Shown: positions 34,867 through 43,959, counted from the stretch's first letter. The stretch is DNA of 64,000 bases from CAHJXG01 sp965277495 (GCA_965277495.1 OZ255824.1:2170001-2234000), one strand, 5' to 3'. The notes: a model not told the origin generated them from the letters alone. A program made the numbers and translations.

Positions 34867-36117
34867 TCAGGTCTTCACGTCGATGACGAACTGCTTGCTC
34901 TGGCGCGGGTCCTTGACCAGGTCGCACACCGCGGCGGTGTCGGCGGGCGCCTGGTTCGGAAAGGACTGGAACACGTCCCATTTCCGGTTCGCGGCCTTTG
35001 CCAGATAGGCGTTGCGGATGACGTGGTGGGTGGGGTGGTCGATCGTGACCTTGCCCGATGGCCCATCGATCGAGATGCCGGTCTCCAACGCCTCAGTTAC
35101 CTTCATGCGGTCGATGGACCCGGCCTTTTTCACCCCCTCGGCCCACAGCTTGAAGCCCTCGTAGTTGGCGCAGGCGAGCTCGCTGAGATACGGCAGGTCG
35201 GCACCGAACTTGGCGCGCACCGCCTTGACGAACGCGACACTCGCCGGGGTGGCGAGTTCTTCGTAATAGCCATAGCTGGTGACGATGCCATCGCTCTCGG
35301 ACGGGTCGATGGTGGCGATCTCGTTCACCAGGCCGAAGGTGGTCGACGCGATCGGGATCTTGCTTTTCATGCCCGCCGCCGCCCATTGGCGGTAGAACGC
35401 GGTGTGGTTCGATCCGACCAGCGCCGACAGCACGACCGACGGGCCCGCCTGCTGGATCTTGCCGATGGTCGCCGCGAACTCGGTGACATCGAGCGGGAAG
35501 AACTCGGTGGCCTGAATCGTGCCGCCGCCGTCGCGGACGTATTTGCCCATCCACTTCGCGGTGATCTGGCCATAGTTGTAGTCGGCGGCGATGATGTAAG
35601 CCTTCTTGCCCCAGGTCTCCATCGCATAGGGCACCAGCTTGTTGACCGTCTGCGCCGGGGTGGTGCCGGTGCAGAAGCAGTCGCGGTCGCATACGCCGCC
35701 CTCATACAGCACGTTGTAGAAATACAGGGTGGAATAGCGGTCGAACACCGGGCGGATCGCCTCACGCGAGGCCGACGTGATGCCGCCTTGCACCACGGCG
35801 ACCTTGTCCTTCAGCGCGAGCTGCTGGGCGTATTGCGAATAGAGCTGGATGGTCGACTGGGTGTCGTAGTTGACCAGCTCGACCTGGCGCCCCAACAGGC
35901 CGCCGGCGGCGTTGGCCTCGTCGACCGCGAGCTGGATGGTCGCGTGCATCGCCTGGCCGGACGAGCCGATCGGCCCCGAGAGGTCGAGCAGGCTGCCGAC
36001 CTTGATGGTATCGGCCGCCAGCGCGTGCCGGGCGACGAGCGGCGCCGCCAGCGCGCCACCCGCGGCGACCGTCGCCGATTTGAGCAGGCTGCGTCGCGAT
36101 GTGCGGAACTGGTGCAT
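34867..36117 (-). CDS. Substrate-binding protein of the amide-linked ABC importer (UrtA/FmdD/AmiC-like)
   Basis: A 416-residue periplasmic binding protein. The twin-arginine signal is SRRSLLKSATVAAGGALAAPLVARHALA, with cleavage before ADTIKV. The mature start IKVGSLLDLSGPIGSSG and the pair CDRDCFCTGTTPAQ (about residues 135-148), where Cys residues may form a disulfide, resemble urea- and short-amide-binding proteins rather than leucine-binding ones. It is the first gene of the operon ending in the amidase. A long perfect inverted repeat lies 45-91 bases upstream of the start. Confidence 0.88.
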   Translation of the reverse strand: MHQFRTSRRSLLKSATVAAGGALAAPLVARHALAADTIKVGSLLDLSGPIGSSGQAMHATIQLAVDEANAAGGLLGRQVELVNYDTQSTIQLYSQYAQQLALKDKVAVVQGGITSASREAIRPVFDRYSTLYFYNVLYEGGVCDRDCFCTGTTPAQTVNKLVPYAMETWGKKAYIIAADYNYGQITAKWMGKYVRDGGGTIQATEFFPLDVTEFAATIGKIQQAGPSVVLSALVGSNHTAFYRQWAAAGMKSKIPIASTTFGLVNEIATIDPSESDGIVTSYGYYEELATPASVAFVKAVRAKFGADLPYLSELACANYEGFKLWAEGVKKAGSIDRMKVTEALETGISIDGPSGKVTIDHPTHHVIRNAYLAKAANRKWDVFQSFPNQAPADTAAVCDLVKDPRQSKQFVIDVKT

Positions 36118-36161
36118 GTTTTGTGTCCTGTTGGCGTTGGGATTGTCGGCGAATGCTAGTG

Positions 36162-36208
36162 GTGGACCGATCCTAACGCTTAGGATTTAAGCGTTAGGAT
36201 CGGTCCAC
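36162..36208. repeat. Perfect 19-base inverted repeat upstream of the amide importer operon
   Basis: Left arm GTGGACCGATCCTAACGCT (36162-36180) and its exact reverse complement (36190-36208) flank the 9-base spacer TAGGATTTA. A smaller dyad TCCTAA-CGC-TTAGGA overlaps the left arm and spacer. With no T-tract after it and a position 45 bases before the binding-protein start, it could be an operator, a leader hairpin or a small mobile-element remnant. Confidence 0.85.
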
Positions 36209-36364
36209 TCGGCGTGTTCAATGTCCCATTCGATGCAGCCTCAATCTGTAGGGCCTTTTGCTTCATTGAATAAGCAAAGGCTGCGCCAACTCGCCGCAAG
36301 CTGTAAAGCCGCAGGGTGGAATGTTGCCGGCCGCCGGTGTTGCCGGGGTTTCAGCGGTGACGGG

Positions 36365-36727
36365 TCAGTGGGGCGTGGAGATGTAAGCCGCAAGGATTAC
36401 GTAACCGGCCACGCCCAGCGTCGCATGCAGCATCACGACCAGGCCTGGCGGACGGCGCCGGCGGACCTGCGCGAAGACCAGCACCGCGGCCCCGATCAGC
36501 GTGGCGATGAGTAGGCCGGTGGCGGCCCGGCCCATGCCGTTGCGGTCGGATGCGCCGGATGCGATTGGCACGAACAACAGCGTCGATCCGGCGACGCCCA
36601 GCAAGCCATGCCCGACGCTGAGCAGCCGGGCCAGGCCCCGGATCGGGCGTTCGAGCAAGTAGAAGCACGCGATCGCCAGGCCGGCGGCGACCGTCGCACT
36701 CAGAATCCAGAACGCAGCGTTGAGCAT
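36365..36727 (-). CDS. Small four-helix membrane protein, hypothetical
   Basis: A 120-residue protein with four predicted membrane helices: residues about 4-24, 36-57, 68-87 and 98-116. A positive RRRRPP loop sits between helices 3 and 4. There is no signal peptide and I recognise no family. GTAGGGTG lies just upstream of the ATG. It sits between two amide-transport clusters, directly after a decayed amidase fragment. Confidence 0.55.
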   Translation of the reverse strand: MLNAAFWILSATVAAGLAIACFYLLERPIRGLARLLSVGHGLLGVAGSTLLFVPIASGASDRNGMGRAATGLLIATLIGAAVLVFAQVRRRRPPGLVVMLHATLGVAGYVILAAYISTPH

Positions 36728-36766
36728 GGGGGCACCCTACCGCGCCGCCACGGCGGCCGCCATGCG

Positions 36767-36896
36767 CGATCGCCCGCGCTTCGGCCAGCGCGTCCGGATT
36801 GAGGAAGATTGTGGCAGTGCAGTGCGGGTTGTATTCGGCGATGCGGTCGAGGAGCGCCTGGGCCAACGCCTCGGAGGTGATTGGATGCCGCGCCGC
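36767..36896 (-). pseudogene. Amidase N-terminal remnant
   Basis: One frame reads RHPITSEALAQALLDRIAEY followed by NPHCTATIFLNPDALAEARAI, the unmistakable N-terminal helical pair of amidase signature enzymes. It is preceded by an in-frame TGA at 36897-36899 and breaks off after about 40 codons. No catalytic core remains. The fragment begins 27 bases after the LivF-like gene of the second cluster, matching where the first cluster keeps its intact amidase. Confidence 0.75.
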
Positions 36897-36922
36897 TCAT
36901 TGCCGAGGACTCCGGTGAAGGT

Positions 36923-37627
36923 TTAGACCGTCATGTGCCTCTCGATCCGCGCCGCAGCGCCGGCGTCGTTGGTTTCGCCCTGTTCGACAATCTCGCCCGA
37001 GGTCAGCACGGCGAAGCGGTCGGCGACGGCCAGCGCAAACGCCACGTTCTGCTCCACCAGCAGCATCGCCGTGCCGTGCATCCGGCGTTCGGCCGTGAGC
37101 ACGCCTGCCAGCCGGTCCACGACCGAGGGCTGCAGGCCCTCCGAAATCTCGTCCACCAGCATGAGCCGGGGCCGGGCCATGATGGCGCGGGAGATCAGCA
37201 GCATCTTCTGCTCCCCGCCGGACAGGGTGCCGGCCTTCTGGCCCAGGCGCTGCAACAGCACGGGAAAGTGCGGCCTAATCAAAGGCAGGCGCTCGCGGAA
37301 CAGCCGGTCCTGCGGCACGCCGAGCCGCAGGTTGTCGCCCACCGTCAGGTCGGCGAACAGCGCCTGCTCCTGGGCGACGTAGCACAGCGCGCGCCGGGCG
37401 ATGCGGTAGGGCGCGAGGCCGGCCAGCGCTTGGCCGTCGAACTGCACGCCCCCGGCCCGGGGCTGGACGAAGCCTGCCGCCGTGCGCAGCAGCGTCGTCT
37501 TGCCGACGCCGTTGCGGCCCAGCAGCGCCACGACCTCGCCGGCGCCCACGCTGAGGGAAACGTCGCGCAGCACCATCGTCGCGCCATACCCGGCGGTGAC
37601 GGCGTCGAGGCTTAGCAGCTCAGCCAT
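36923..37627 (-). CDS. Branched-chain-type ABC transporter ATPase (LivF-like), second cluster
   Basis: A 234-residue ATPase with Walker A GRNGVGKTT (about residues 37-45), signature LSGGEQKM and Walker B LMLVDEISEGLQPS. Pro of the usual DEP is replaced by Ile and the catalytic Glu is retained. The ATG at 37627 overlaps the end of the fused LivMG gene by 8 bases. It is the last intact gene of the formamidase-linked importer. Confidence 0.88.
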   Translation of the reverse strand: MAELLSLDAVTAGYGATMVLRDVSLSVGAGEVVALLGRNGVGKTTLLRTAAGFVQPRAGGVQFDGQALAGLAPYRIARRALCYVAQEQALFADLTVGDNLRLGVPQDRLFRERLPLIRPHFPVLLQRLGQKAGTLSGGEQKMLLISRAIMARPRLMLVDEISEGLQPSVVDRLAGVLTAERRMHGTAMLLVEQNVAFALAVADRFAVLTSGEIVEQGETNDAGAAARIERHMTV

Positions 37628-39380
37628 GCGCCGCGCCGGCATAGATGGTGCGCACGGTTTCCGACTGCACGGCCTCCTCCACCGCCCCGTCCAGCACGAT
37701 GCTGCCCTGGTGCAGCACGATGACGCGCGACGAAATGCTGCGCACGAAGTCGAGGTCATGCTCCACCAGCACGATGCACAGGCGGTGGCGGTGGGCGAGG
37801 TCGGCCAGCAGGGTGCCGATGCGCCGGCGTTCCGGCTTGGTCAGCCCGGCCGTCGGCTCGTCCAACAGCAGCAGCGTCGGTTCGAGCGCCAGCACCATCG
37901 CCAGTTCGAGCGACTGTTTTTCGCCGTGGGAGAGATGCCGGGTCTCGACGCCCAGGCGTTCCGACAGGCCGGTCGCGCGCACCACCTCCAGCGCCGATGC
38001 GGGCAGGGCGATCACCGGCGTTTGGCGGAACGGCGACGGGCGCTCGATGCGGCTGCGGGCGACGCGCAGGCATTCGGCCACGGTCATGGTCTCGAACACC
38101 GCGGCGGTCTGGAATTTGCGTCCGACCCCCAGGGCGGCGCAGCGGTGCGGCGGCAAGCGGCGGATGCTGCGTCCGCCGACCTCGACCAGGCCGGCGCTGC
38201 GCTCGCGTCCGTCGGCGATGCAGCGCATCAGCGTCGTCTTCCCCGCGCCGTTCGGGCCGATCAGGCTTACCAGGTCGCCGGCATAGGCGGTGAACTCGAC
38301 GCCGCGCAGCACCTGCAGGCTGCCGAACCGCTTGTCCAGCGCCTCGACCCGCAGCACCAGGCCGTCATCGTGCCGAACGGATGCCGGCGCTTCAACCAGG
38401 GATGGAACGGGTCCGGGCCGCCGAACCCGGCCTAGGCGCAACAGCGACAGCAGCCCGCCGGGGAGCGCCACGATCACCACGACGAACACCAGGCCGACGA
38501 TCAGCGCCCACAGGAATGGCAGCGCGCCGTTCAGGTAGTTGCTGATGGCGTCAATCGCCACCGCGCCCACGATCGGCCCCATGATCGTCGCCCGGCCGCC
38601 GAGTGCCGTGTAGATGACGAGTTCGGTGCCGGAGACGAAGTTGCCCAGCTCCGGCGCCACGACGGCGGTGGCGCCGGCATACACCCAGCCGGCCACGGCG
38701 CAGACCATCGCGCAGGCGACGAACAGCAGCAGCTTCAGCCGGGCGGTCGGGATGCCGAGATATTGGCAGCGCACCTCGTTCTCGCGCATGGCGACCAGCA
38801 GGCGGCCGAAGTCGCTGCGCACCACAATGATCGCCAGCGTGGCCACGGCGACCAGCAGCAGCCCGGCGACGCGGAACCAGCTCTCGGTGTCCAAGTCCGG
38901 CGCGTCGAAGCCCGACAGCCCGCTGCTCGACCCCGTGATGTTGCCGCCGGCGAAGATGAGCTGCACGAACACGATCGGGAACACGAGGGTGATCGTGGAC
39001 ACGTACAGCGGCGACGCACCATAGGAGAACGCCAGCCAGCCGACCAGCAGCGCCGCCATGCCAGCCGCCCCGAGGCCAAGCGCCATGGCGAGCAGCCCGG
39101 TGGCGGGACTGAAACCCAAATTGGTGGACACAAGGGCCAGCGCGTAGGCGCCGATGGCGAGGAACGCCGCCTGGGCGAAGCTCAGTATGCCGGTGTAGCC
39201 CCATAGCAGGTCCACCGTGACCGCCGCGACGGCGAGCAGCAGGGACCGGGTGAGCACGTTGACGCTGTAGGTGTCGAGCACCCAAGGCGCTGCCAGCACC
39301 GCGGCGGCGGCGGCCAGCACGAGGGCCGCCGGCAGCCAGCGCCGGGCCGGCCCCGGCAGCGGCCCATCCGCGTCACGCAC
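37620..39380 (-). CDS. Fused permease-ATPase of a branched-chain-type ABC transporter (LivM-LivG fusion)
   Basis: A 586-residue fusion. Residues about 15-310 are a LivM-like permease (DLLWGYTGILSFAQAAFLAIGAYALAL; MRENEVRCQYLGIPTARLKL). Residues about 335-586 are a LivG-like ATPase with Walker A GPNGAGKTT, signature LSHGEKQSLELAMVLAL and Walker B LLLLDEPTAGL. The start is a GTG at 39380, overlapping the LivH stop by 8 bases. In the neighbouring cluster the same two functions are separate genes. Such fusions are known in this transporter family. Confidence 0.88.
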   Translation of the reverse strand: MRDADGPLPGPARRWLPAALVLAAAAAVLAAPWVLDTYSVNVLTRSLLLAVAAVTVDLLWGYTGILSFAQAAFLAIGAYALALVSTNLGFSPATGLLAMALGLGAAGMAALLVGWLAFSYGASPLYVSTITLVFPIVFVQLIFAGGNITGSSSGLSGFDAPDLDTESWFRVAGLLLVAVATLAIIVVRSDFGRLLVAMRENEVRCQYLGIPTARLKLLLFVACAMVCAVAGWVYAGATAVVAPELGNFVSGTELVIYTALGGRATIMGPIVGAVAIDAISNYLNGALPFLWALIVGLVFVVVIVALPGGLLSLLRLGRVRRPGPVPSLVEAPASVRHDDGLVLRVEALDKRFGSLQVLRGVEFTAYAGDLVSLIGPNGAGKTTLMRCIADGRERSAGLVEVGGRSIRRLPPHRCAALGVGRKFQTAAVFETMTVAECLRVARSRIERPSPFRQTPVIALPASALEVVRATGLSERLGVETRHLSHGEKQSLELAMVLALEPTLLLLDEPTAGLTKPERRRIGTLLADLAHRHRLCIVLVEHDLDFVRSISSRVIVLHQGSIVLDGAVEEAVQSETVRTIYAGAAHG

Positions 39381-40206
39381 GGGCGAAACCGGTTGGCCGC
39401 ACGCGCAGGATGATGGCGGCCAGGACCGCAATGGTCATGCCGCCCAGCACGGCGTTGAGGTAGGTCGAGACCAGCACCTGCGCCGACCCCAGCACCAGCG
39501 CCGCCGCGGCCATGCTGACCAACGACGAGCCCGACAGCAGCACCAGCATGAAGGCGCCCACCAGCCACGGCACGCCCATGTTCGGGTCCACGCTCGACAG
39601 CGGCACCACCAACGCGCCGGCCAGCGAGGCGAGCGCGGACCCGAGGCTGAAGCTCGCGAACCGCACCCGCGCGCTGTTGACGCCGAGCGACTGGGCCAGG
39701 TTCTCGTTGGCGATGACGGCGCGGGTGACGAGGCCGAGCCGGGTGCCGTGCAGGACCAGCGCGATGGCGCCCGCGAGCAGGATGGCCACCACCACCAGCA
39801 GCAGCCGGTATTGCGAATAGGTCGCGCCCAGCACCACGGCGGCGCCCGACAGCGGGCTCTGCGCGAACTGCACCTGCCGGCCGAACGCGAGCGTGATCAC
39901 CTGGCCGATGACGATGCCCAGGCCCCAGGTGGCGAGGATCGCATCGAGCGGACGCCGGTACAGCGGGCGCAGCACGGTCCGCTCCATCGCCGCCCCGGCC
40001 AGCAGCCCGGCGAGCGCCGCCGCCGGCAGGCTGAGCCACGGGTTCCAGCCCGCCTGCGTGACCAGCAGCGCCGCATAGCCGCCGACCGTCAGCATGGCGC
40101 CGTGGGCAAACGAGATGATGCCCATGACGCCGAACACGATCAGCAGGCCCAGCGCCACGATGTAGAGGATGGCCGCCGTGGTCACGATGTCGAGCAGCAG
40201 GCTCAC
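39373..40206 (-). CDS. Branched-chain-type ABC permease (LivH-like), second cluster
   Basis: A 277-residue inner-membrane permease with a GTG start, 7 bases after the binding-protein stop. LIVFGVMGIISFAHGAMLTVGGYAALL (about residues 22-48) and RAVIANENLAQSLGVNSARVRFASFSLGSALASLAG (about residues 162-197) are LivH hallmarks. It couples with the fused LivMG protein. Confidence 0.9.
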   Translation of the reverse strand: MSLLLDIVTTAAILYIVALGLLIVFGVMGIISFAHGAMLTVGGYAALLVTQAGWNPWLSLPAAALAGLLAGAAMERTVLRPLYRRPLDAILATWGLGIVIGQVITLAFGRQVQFAQSPLSGAAVVLGATYSQYRLLLVVVAILLAGAIALVLHGTRLGLVTRAVIANENLAQSLGVNSARVRFASFSLGSALASLAGALVVPLSSVDPNMGVPWLVGAFMLVLLSGSSLVSMAAAALVLGSAQVLVSTYLNAVLGGMTIAVLAAIILRVRPTGFARA

Positions 40207-40213
40207 CCGCGGC

Positions 40214-41359
40214 CTATTTCAGGTTCGGGCACTGATCGCCGGGGTCGATGGCCTTCGCCGTTTGCAGGATCTTGACGCTGCCGTCCGGCTGCACCTGGCC
40301 CAAGTACATCGTCAGCGGGGCATGGCGCTGCTTGCCCATCCGGATGGCGCCGCGCGGCCCGTCGACCGAGACTTCGGCCAGGGCCTTGATCACCCCATCC
40401 GCCGCGGTGCCGCCCGCACGCTCCACGGCCGCCTTATACAAATAGACCGCCTCGTATTCCGGCACCGACAGGTCGTTGGGCGTCAGCAATGCGCTGCCGA
40501 ACTTGGCGCGCATCGCGTCGAGGAAGGCCTTGTTGGCCGCGGTGTCGACGCTGGTGTAGTATGACCCCGATATGTAGATGCCGGACGCATCCGCGCCCAT
40601 CGTCTTGGCCGTGCCCTCGTCCACGCCGAGGTTGCCGACCAGCGCGGTGATGCCCGCGGCGCGATACTGCTTGGTGAGCGTCACGTTCGGCACGCCGCCC
40701 GCGGTCGACAATATCAGCGCGTCGGGGTTGGCGGCGCGCACCTTGCTGATGATTGCGGTCCAGTCGCCGGCGTCCATGGGCTGGTACTCGTCGCCGACCA
40801 CCTTGCCGCCATGGGCCTCGATATACTGCTTGGCGTAGGACAACATGCCGCGGCCGAAGGCGTAGTCGCTGCCGATCAGGAAGAAGGTCTTGGCGCCCTT
40901 GTCCTTCAGGAAGTAGTCGATCACCGGGGCTTCCTGCTGCTCCGGCACCCAGGCGTCCACGAACAAATAGCGGTTGCAGGAATGCCCCTCGTAATACGAG
41001 GTGTAGATGAACGGCGTCTTGCCCCGGGCCACGATCGGCAGCCCGGCATTGCGCGCGGCGCTGGTTTCCATCGAGATCAGCACGTCGACCTTTTTCTGGA
41101 ACACCAGGCTGTCGAACGCGCGCTGCGCCCCGGCGGCGCCGCTGCCGTCGTCGGCAACATCGAGCGCGAGCGGACGGCCCAGCACCCCACCCTTGGCGTT
41201 GATCTCGGACACCGCAAGCTCGGCCGCCTGCACGACGGACGGCGCCACGACGCTGTTGGCGCCGCTCAGCCCGATGGGGACGCCGATCTGGATCGGCGCC
41301 TGGGCATAGGCGGGCAGCCCCAGAAGCGACAGGGCGGCGACGGCGGCAATCTTATACAT
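40214..41359 (-). CDS. Substrate-binding protein of the formamidase-linked ABC importer
   Basis: A 381-residue periplasmic binding protein. The ATG at 41359 has AGGAAA upstream and starts a classical signal peptide (MYKIAAVAALSLLGLPAYAQ). The mature part opens IQIGVPIGLSGANSVVAPS. GHSCNRYLFVDAWVPEQQ and GSDYAFGRGMLSYAKQYIEAHGGKVVGDEY are typical of type I periplasmic binding folds for short amides and branched amino acids. It lies 17 bases downstream of the formamidase gene, which suggests formamide or acetamide as ligand. Confidence 0.87.
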   Translation of the reverse strand: MYKIAAVAALSLLGLPAYAQAPIQIGVPIGLSGANSVVAPSVVQAAELAVSEINAKGGVLGRPLALDVADDGSGAAGAQRAFDSLVFQKKVDVLISMETSAARNAGLPIVARGKTPFIYTSYYEGHSCNRYLFVDAWVPEQQEAPVIDYFLKDKGAKTFFLIGSDYAFGRGMLSYAKQYIEAHGGKVVGDEYQPMDAGDWTAIISKVRAANPDALILSTAGGVPNVTLTKQYRAAGITALVGNLGVDEGTAKTMGADASGIYISGSYYTSVDTAANKAFLDAMRAKFGSALLTPNDLSVPEYEAVYLYKAAVERAGGTAADGVIKALAEVSVDGPRGAIRMGKQRHAPLTMYLGQVQPDGSVKILQTAKAIDPGDQCPNLK

Positions 41360-41376
41360 GACGGATTTCCTGTTGA

Positions 41377-42312
41377 TCAAATATGCGTCTTGGCGAGCAG
41401 CATGTGCACACCCTTGTTGCCGTCCACGGTCTGGGTCACGCGCAGGTCGGCGATCAGGGAGCACAGCATGTAGGCCTGGTTGCGTGACAGGTTGGTGCGC
41501 AGGCAGACGTGATGGACCATCTCCCGCACCGCCTGCTTGGCGGCGTCGTCCAGATCCTCGTCGAGCCCGATCGACATCAGGTGCGTGGGGGTCTCGGCGA
41601 AGGGGAAATCGACCTTGAAGTCCTTGCGCACGGTGAGGCGGAAGGTGCCGGACAGGCCGGTTTCCAGTGCGGTGATGCAGACCTCGCCATCGCCCTGCAC
41701 CCCGTGCCCGTCGCCCGCCATGAACAGCGCGCCCTCGTTGAACACCGGCAGGAACAGCGTCGTGCCGGGTTTCAGTTCCTTGTTGTCCATATTGCCGCCG
41801 AACGCGCGCGGCACCGGGGAGCCGCAACGGCCCCAGGCCTTTGGCGGCGCCACGCCGATGATGCCGAAAAATGGGTCGAGCGGCAGCTCCGTGCCCCATG
41901 GCAGCGTGCAAACGTTGCGCGCGCGGTCGATGGCGGGATGGATGGTCTCGTAGTCCGTGAACTCGTCCGGCAGCGTGCCCAGCAGCGGCATGATGGACAC
42001 GAAGCCCCAATCCATGGTCGGGGCCGCATCCAGGATATCGATTTGCAGCGTGTCGCCCGGCTGTGCGCCGCGGACGTAGACGGGGCCGGTGATGAAATGC
42101 GGTCCGGGGCCGGACGGCAGGGCCTTCAACGCCGCGAGGTAATCCGCCGGCACGCGCGACGGCTCCGGCAAGGTTGCCGTTCCGCCGGCCGGGAACGAAT
42201 ACAGCTTGACCGTGTCGCCGGAGTCGATTTGGAGCACCGGCGGGGTGGCGGCGTCCAGGTAGCCGAGGACCATATTGTCCGGCGTTGCGGGGATTTCGTG
42301 GTGCTGCGCCAT
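41377..42312 (-). CDS. Formamidase/acetamidase family protein (FmdA-like)
   Basis: A 311-residue hydrolase of the FmdA/AmdA family, which converts formamide or acetamide to the acid plus ammonia in the cytoplasm. Recognisable stretches are ITGPVYVRGAQPGDTLQIDIL (about residues 74-94), LFMAGDGHGVQGDGEVCITALET (about residues 196-218) and THLMSIGLDEDLDDAAKQAV. GGAAC precedes the ATG. It is the first gene of the second importer operon, so hydrolase and transporter are co-expressed. Confidence 0.88.
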   Translation of the reverse strand: MAQHHEIPATPDNMVLGYLDAATPPVLQIDSGDTVKLYSFPAGGTATLPEPSRVPADYLAALKALPSGPGPHFITGPVYVRGAQPGDTLQIDILDAAPTMDWGFVSIMPLLGTLPDEFTDYETIHPAIDRARNVCTLPWGTELPLDPFFGIIGVAPPKAWGRCGSPVPRAFGGNMDNKELKPGTTLFLPVFNEGALFMAGDGHGVQGDGEVCITALETGLSGTFRLTVRKDFKVDFPFAETPTHLMSIGLDEDLDDAAKQAVREMVHHVCLRTNLSRNQAYMLCSLIADLRVTQTVDGNKGVHMLLAKTHI

Positions 42313-42592
42313 CGTTGTTCCATTTCTTCAATCGGTCAGCGAGCGATGGATGATGCTGCTCATCGCGTAAACGCCATGTTAACCTGAATGGCGTTGTTGG
42401 ATGCAAGGACGAGGCCATAGGCGGCACGCTTCCGCCACGTGACGTCGGAAGCTTCTGGCCCGGACCAAATTATCCGCTCAAATTGCTAGGAACAGGCTAT
42501 AGTTCGAAATAAGGGCAGTCACGCTGGATGGCGCGACGCCGCAATGAGACGTGCGAACTGACCTTTCTCAACATGGCTGCCGGGAGCTTAGC

Positions 42593-43570
42593 ATGACCTC
42601 GCCGATTTTCACTGCTTGGAAGCCGGAACACTCGGCGCTGTGGGGCAATGTGCCGCTCCGGCTCAGGCACCGGCTGAACCAGCATGAGCTGTTCAGCCGT
42701 CCTGCGTTGGCCGAGCTGATCGAGGCGGCGCCGAAATCGAACTACATGCTGATCGAGACCGGACGTCCGAACGAGCGCAAGCTGTGGCGCGAAGGCGAGC
42801 TCGGCGGGCTCAGCGGCGCCGAGGTCATCGAGGCCATCGCCAACGGGCGCATCTGGCTGAACCTCCTGCGCGTGAACGAGATCGACCCGCGTTATGGCAA
42901 GCTGCTGGACGACATCTTCGCTGAGCTCGAGGGCCACGTGCCCGGCCTGAAGACGTTCAAGCGCATCAATGGCATCCTGATCTCGTCGCCCCGCGCCCAG
43001 GTGTATTATCATTTCGACACCGCCGGGCAAACGCTGTGGCAGATCCACGGCAGCAAGCGCGTCTATCTGTATCCGCCCGCGCCGCCGTTCCTGACGCCGG
43101 AGAGCCTGGAAAACGTTATCCTTTATAACAACGAGACCGGCATCAAGTACGAGCCTTGGTATGAGGATTATGCGACGTGCATGGCGCTGAAGCCGGGCGA
43201 CATGGCGCAATGGCCGTTGAACATGCCGCACCGGATCGAGAATGACGACGAGCTCAGCGTGTCCATGACCATCGAGTATTTCACGTCCGACATCCGCCGG
43301 CGCATGTTCGTCAACGGCGCCAACGGGATCCTGCGGGAGAAGCTGAAGCTCAGCCCCACCCGCAACGTCTCCGGCCCGGCGTTCTGGGCCAAGACGGCGG
43401 TGTATGCGGCGGCTTCGAAGGGCGGCCTGCTGACGCGTGAGCGCAGCAAGCGCCGTCCGATCACCTTTCAGCTCGACCATGCCTTCTTGGCCGGGCCGCC
43501 TGCGTCAGCGAACGGACCGTCGAACCCGGGCGTGGCGCAACCGGCAGCGCAGGTTCTCCAGAATGATTAG
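42593..43570 (+). CDS. JmjC/cupin-like putative Fe(II) oxygenase
   Basis: A 325-residue soluble protein. The ATG at 42593 gives MTSPIFTAWKPEHSALWGNV. A double-stranded beta-helix is indicated by YYHFDTAGQTLWQIHGSKRVYLYPP (about residues 140-164), carrying an HxD iron motif, and by PLNMPHRIEN (about residue 210), carrying the distal His. This layout is that of cupin_8/JmjC-type 2-oxoglutarate oxygenases; the target is unknown. The last 40 residues are low-complexity. It is divergent from the formamidase gene across a 280-base gap. Confidence 0.68.
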   Translation: MTSPIFTAWKPEHSALWGNVPLRLRHRLNQHELFSRPALAELIEAAPKSNYMLIETGRPNERKLWREGELGGLSGAEVIEAIANGRIWLNLLRVNEIDPRYGKLLDDIFAELEGHVPGLKTFKRINGILISSPRAQVYYHFDTAGQTLWQIHGSKRVYLYPPAPPFLTPESLENVILYNNETGIKYEPWYEDYATCMALKPGDMAQWPLNMPHRIENDDELSVSMTIEYFTSDIRRRMFVNGANGILREKLKLSPTRNVSGPAFWAKTAVYAAASKGGLLTRERSKRRPITFQLDHAFLAGPPASANGPSNPGVAQPAAQVLQND

Positions 43571-43641
43571 CTTCGGACCGGGGCGGCGTTCCTATCGCTG
43601 AACCGAGTGGGTGGCCGTCGACGGACAGGCAGCTTGCCGCG

Positions 43642-43959
43642 CTATGTCTTGGGGCCGGCGATGATCCAGGACATCGCGGCCTCGATAGAACCCACTGCGG
43701 CCAACCAACCCTCGCAAGGCTGTCCCAATCGGTCGCCGATTTGGGCCAACCAGAGATGGCCGTTGCTCCGGTGCAGTGTCCATGATGCGGGACCCTGTCC
43801 ATAGCCGACGTAAGTGACTTCATCTGTAATGGCAGCGCCAGCCGGCTCTATGACGACCTCAAGCCCGTGCGCACCGCCCCACGCTATAAGGCGCTGGATT
43901 TCACCCGCTGTGAACTGCGTCGGGCTGGGAGCGGTGGTGCGGCGGGCAATGAACGACAT
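43642..43959 (-). CDS. Hypothetical protein
   Basis: A 105-residue protein starting MSFIARRTTAPSPTQFTAGE. A start 10 codons earlier, at 43989, is also possible. It contains a mixed alpha-beta sequence (GLEVVIEPAGAAITDEVTYVGYG then SWTLHRSNGHLWLAQIG) that looks like a small folded domain. There is no signal peptide or membrane segment and the ribosome site is weak. It is convergent to the oxygenase-like gene. I do not recognise it. Confidence 0.5.
   Translation of the reverse strand: MSFIARRTTAPSPTQFTAGEIQRLIAWGGAHGLEVVIEPAGAAITDEVTYVGYGQGPASWTLHRSNGHLWLAQIGDRLGQPCEGWLAAVGSIEAAMSWIIAGPKT

Noticed and set aside
36351..36866. A 171-codon frame covering the amidase remnant and the small membrane gene as a single protein.
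   Set aside because: Only the first 35-40 codons resemble amidase; the remainder is an off-frame reading of the membrane protein gene.
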